A program made the position numbers and the translations under genes. From assembly GCA_947589625.1 (NCBI GenBank), contig CANQCM010000059.1, forward strand, positions 1 to 6,284: a DNA stretch of 6,284 bases, read 5' to 3'. Below are positions 4,249-6,284 of the stretch, piece by piece (the first letter of the stretch is position 1; each line of letters starts with the position of its first letter). Source of the DNA: an uncultured Alphaproteobacteria bacterium. Its GTDB lineage: Bacteria > Pseudomonadota > Alphaproteobacteria > Rs-D84. Below the pieces are notes generated by a model, which saw only the letters and a program-made list of their open reading frames with translations, was not told the DNA's origin and ran no database searches.

Positions 4249-6284
4249 ATGCCCCGCGCGAGAGAGAATTCTAGACAATCAATCCAAACCCGTGAATATG
4301 ATATTGCGGGTAATGCACTGCGTGCCTATTATGGCGCAGATGGTGCGTTGATTTGTGTGGTTGATTTAACGATTTCAGATATCAAGCCTAATGTGCTGTT
4401 GGTCTTGACGGCAAGTGGGGGTCGCAAATGGGACGATATATTGGAAAATGATTTTAATATGAATCTGGAAACAGTGCGACCACGGCGCGATAATAAATAT
4501 CAAAAACTTGATATTGCGTATGACGGATTAGATGCGTATGATGATTTAATTCGTGTGTATGATTCTGGCGCAAATATTGATGACGCAATTGCGGCGGTCA
4601 TTGCGGTACGTAATGCGGCGGTGCGTGAAAATGCGTCTGAACGACTGGTCGTGGCAAATCAAACAGCAGAAAAATCGCGCGAAACAATTGTGCGTGCGAA
4701 TAATGCTGTGGATTCTTTACAATCGCAACTGCGCCAATTGCGCACAAAACACACGCAACAGAAAAAGCAAATCGGTCGCGTACCGACCAAGCAATCGGCG
4801 TCTAAAATCTTGCGGATCGAGGCGCAAATTGACGCCACAAACGAAAAGTTAAAACGCGCCAAACGGCGTCTGGCAAATGCGCAAAAACGGCTGGTGATGG
4901 CTGAAAATGACGCAGAATCGGCGCGTCAAATTCTGGCAACGGTGCCTGAAAATGCGCCAAAAACGCAGCGTAAATCACGCACAGTACGAAATGTGCCTGC
5001 AAAACGCGTGGCATCAGATATCGCGGTTTCTGCGCCTGCACCCGTGCCAGCAACCATTGATAAAAAAACAACTGATTTAATTGACCCAGAACAAGAGGCA
5101 GAAATTATGGCTGATGAAAATGTAAAACCTTTATTTGATCGCGACCCTGAAATTCTTGACGAAGAAATCGCGTTCAAGCCAATTGAATTTACAACCAAGT
5201 CTGCACCGACATCGCCCATTAATTCATCGGACACGCCGTCGGCTGTGGACGCCCCATCGCCGTTGTCTTTTGCGCCACCTGTATCAGATACGCCAACCAG
5301 TGCGCCACAACAGGCACAGCCTGCGCCCGTGTCGCCAGTGCTGGATTCTATGCGCGCGGTTGATTCTGAACAAACAGCGAATAATGTTGCGCCAATTGAG
5401 ACAAAGCCTGTTGTTGATGGTCAAAATTATGCGAATCCTGCGCCAATGCCAGAAGTTTCGCCTGCCCCACGCAGCAGTGATTTTCGCCCCGTGTCGCCAA
5501 TTACTGGGGGCAATGGCACATACACTGCAAATGCATCAAGTGACGGCAAAACACGGCGTCCGACATTGGTGTATTATGTAATGCTGTTTGCGTTGATTGT
5601 GATGTCAATATTTACATTGTGGCTGTACCAGAAAAATGCATCAAATACTGTGCCTGATATTACGGCGGCGGTTAAACAAGATGTTGCGCCACAACCTGTG
5701 GAAACTGTTGTGCCGACCGAACCAGAACCTGTGACGGCAACAGTTGAACCAGAACCTGTGGTTGTGCCACCATTGCCAGCGGAGCCTGACGAATTTGAAA
5801 CGGTTGACATTGTGCCAGCAATTTCTGAATCAGAAATGATACAGGTGTCAGAAATTGAACCAGAACCTGTGGACGAAACACCTGAAAATCCGTTTGTTCC
5901 AACCATCACACCAGAACCTGAACCGGTGGTTGCGCCAGAACCCGAACCCGTGGCAGAACCTGTTGTGAACAAACCTGCGTACAATGTGTCGCAAAATGAA
6001 AAAATGTTTGTGGCGGCGCCCGATTACGATACAGATGTGCAACCGTATTATTCAGTGAACGATTCTGCGTATTATGCCACACAAAATGAAACTGTTGCGC
6101 CATCTTATGATGTGCCAGCGGTTGCGCCAGACACCACATTGCCACAAGTTGTTACATCAGAAATAATAACATGTGATGATGGCTCTCTGCCGAATATTGA
6201 TGGTTGTTGCGGGGGTGAAATATTTACCGATATGGAAGACGGCACATTTGCATGTTGCAGCCCTGACGGCATAGACTGCTTTGC
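4249..6284 (+). CDS. Single-pass membrane protein with helical hairpin, Pro-Glu repeats and Cys-rich module (3' end missing)
   Basis: Reading from the ATG at 4249, the frame is open for 678 codons to the window edge. I do not recognise the family. No signal peptide is present. Residues about 15-105 form a globular domain with mixed hydrophobic and charged residues. Residues about 113-231 are highly charged and helical, broken at G176-R-V-P179, which suggests an antiparallel coiled-coil hairpin. A Pro/Ser/Ala-rich linker follows (about 235-430). K-T-R-R before residues 440-460 marks a single transmembrane helix with the N-terminus in the cytoplasm. Beyond it, residues 489-573 carry TonB-like Pro-Glu-Pro-Val repeats, then a Tyr/Asn/Gln-rich stretch (575-625) and a cysteine module with C642, C653-C654, C669-C670 and C677. 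Paired cysteines fit an oxidising periplasm. The gene begins 17 bp after gcrA with its own AAGGA 8 nt before the ATG, so it is likely co-transcribed. A structural or envelope-spanning role is inferred; no enzymatic motif is visible. Confidence 0.88.
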   Translation, partial: MPRARENSRQSIQTREYDIAGNALRAYYGADGALICVVDLTISDIKPNVLLVLTASGGRKWDDILENDFNMNLETVRPRRDNKYQKLDIAYDGLDAYDDLIRVYDSGANIDDAIAAVIAVRNAAVRENASERLVVANQTAEKSRETIVRANNAVDSLQSQLRQLRTKHTQQKKQIGRVPTKQSASKILRIEAQIDATNEKLKRAKRRLANAQKRLVMAENDAESARQILATVPENAPKTQRKSRTVRNVPAKRVASDIAVSAPAPVPATIDKKTTDLIDPEQEAEIMADENVKPLFDRDPEILDEEIAFKPIEFTTKSAPTSPINSSDTPSAVDAPSPLSFAPPVSDTPTSAPQQAQPAPVSPVLDSMRAVDSEQTANNVAPIETKPVVDGQNYANPAPMPEVSPAPRSSDFRPVSPITGGNGTYTANASSDGKTRRPTLVYYVMLFALIVMSIFTLWLYQKNASNTVPDITAAVKQDVAPQPVETVVPTEPEPVTATVEPEPVVVPPLPAEPDEFETVDIVPAISESEMIQVSEIEPEPVDETPENPFVPTITPEPEPVVAPEPEPVAEPVVNKPAYNVSQNEKMFVAAPDYDTDVQPYYSVNDSAYYATQNETVAPSYDVPAVAPDTTLPQVVTSEIITCDDGSLPNIDGCCGGEIFTDMEDGTFACCSPDGIDCF
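5713..5967 (+). repeat. Pro-Glu-Pro-Val coding repeats
   Basis: The 15-mer GAACCAGAACCTGTG occurs exactly at 5719-5733, 5746-5760 and 5857-5871. Variant copies lie at 5911-5967. In protein they give E-P-E-P-V units spread over residues 489-573, just outside the membrane helix. Such Pro-Glu stretches are stiff extended spacers, as in TonB. Copies differ by synonymous codons (CCA/CCT/CCC/CCG), so selection seems to act on the protein rather than the DNA. Confidence 0.8.

Noticed and set aside
4553..5581. Alternative frames over the membrane protein, including an Arg/His/Leu-rich 148-residue one
   Set aside because: Their skewed compositions come from reading Ala/Pro/Gln-rich codons out of frame. 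The long frame from 4249 is continuous and has coherent domains.
5713..5967. TonB identity for the membrane protein
   Set aside because: Pro-Glu repeats after one membrane helix resemble TonB, but TonB lacks a 430-residue cytoplasmic part and no TonB C-terminal domain is seen in the window.
5574..5984. Minus-strand frame rich in Thr-Gly-Ser-Gly repeats
   Set aside because: It is the reverse complement of the Pro-Glu-Pro-Val codons of the plus-strand membrane protein, with no ribosome binding site and no independent motifs.

Overview
The window comes from an alphaproteobacterium. The firm marker is a complete gcrA gene at 3659-4231, encoding the GANTC/CcrM-linked cell-cycle transcription factor, which is essentially confined to Alphaproteobacteria. 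Base composition is moderate and slightly AT-rich. The lysine/alanine-rich GcrA linker and several secreted proteins that I do not recognise suggest a little-studied lineage rather than a Caulobacter- or Rhizobium-like model species. That last point is inference.

The layout is two divergent transcription units separated by 73 bp (3586-3658). The left unit runs on the minus strand. It starts with a small type IV prepilin peptidase (3118-3585). After a 27-bp gap comes a 676-residue secreted protein starting with TTG (1060-3090). After a 4-bp gap comes a second secreted protein (1-1055), which runs off the left edge after 351 residues. The two secreted proteins share a domain centred on a W-Y-G-I-x-V-V motif, so they are tandem paralogues of a family I cannot name. 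The right unit runs on the plus strand: gcrA, a 17-bp gap, then a large single-pass membrane protein (4249-6284) that runs off the right edge. That protein has a helical hairpin, one transmembrane helix, Pro-Glu repeats and a cysteine-rich module.

The intergenic region is compact and informative. It appears to hold two opposed promoters whose RNA polymerase footprints overlap. The plus-strand one has an extended -10 TGC-TACACT. The minus-strand one has TGT-TATAAT, with its -35 lying inside the first codons of gcrA. A perfect 13-bp palindrome with the CcrM target GATTC at its centre sits between the putative -35 and -10 of the gcrA promoter. This is the arrangement expected for a methylation-sensitive, possibly GcrA-controlled switch.

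Functionally, the left unit looks like an envelope or secretion locus and the right unit couples a cell-cycle regulator to an envelope-spanning protein. Every part of the window except the 73-bp promoter region and the short gaps is coding. I see no RNA genes, mobile elements, CRISPR arrays or convincing intrinsic terminators.
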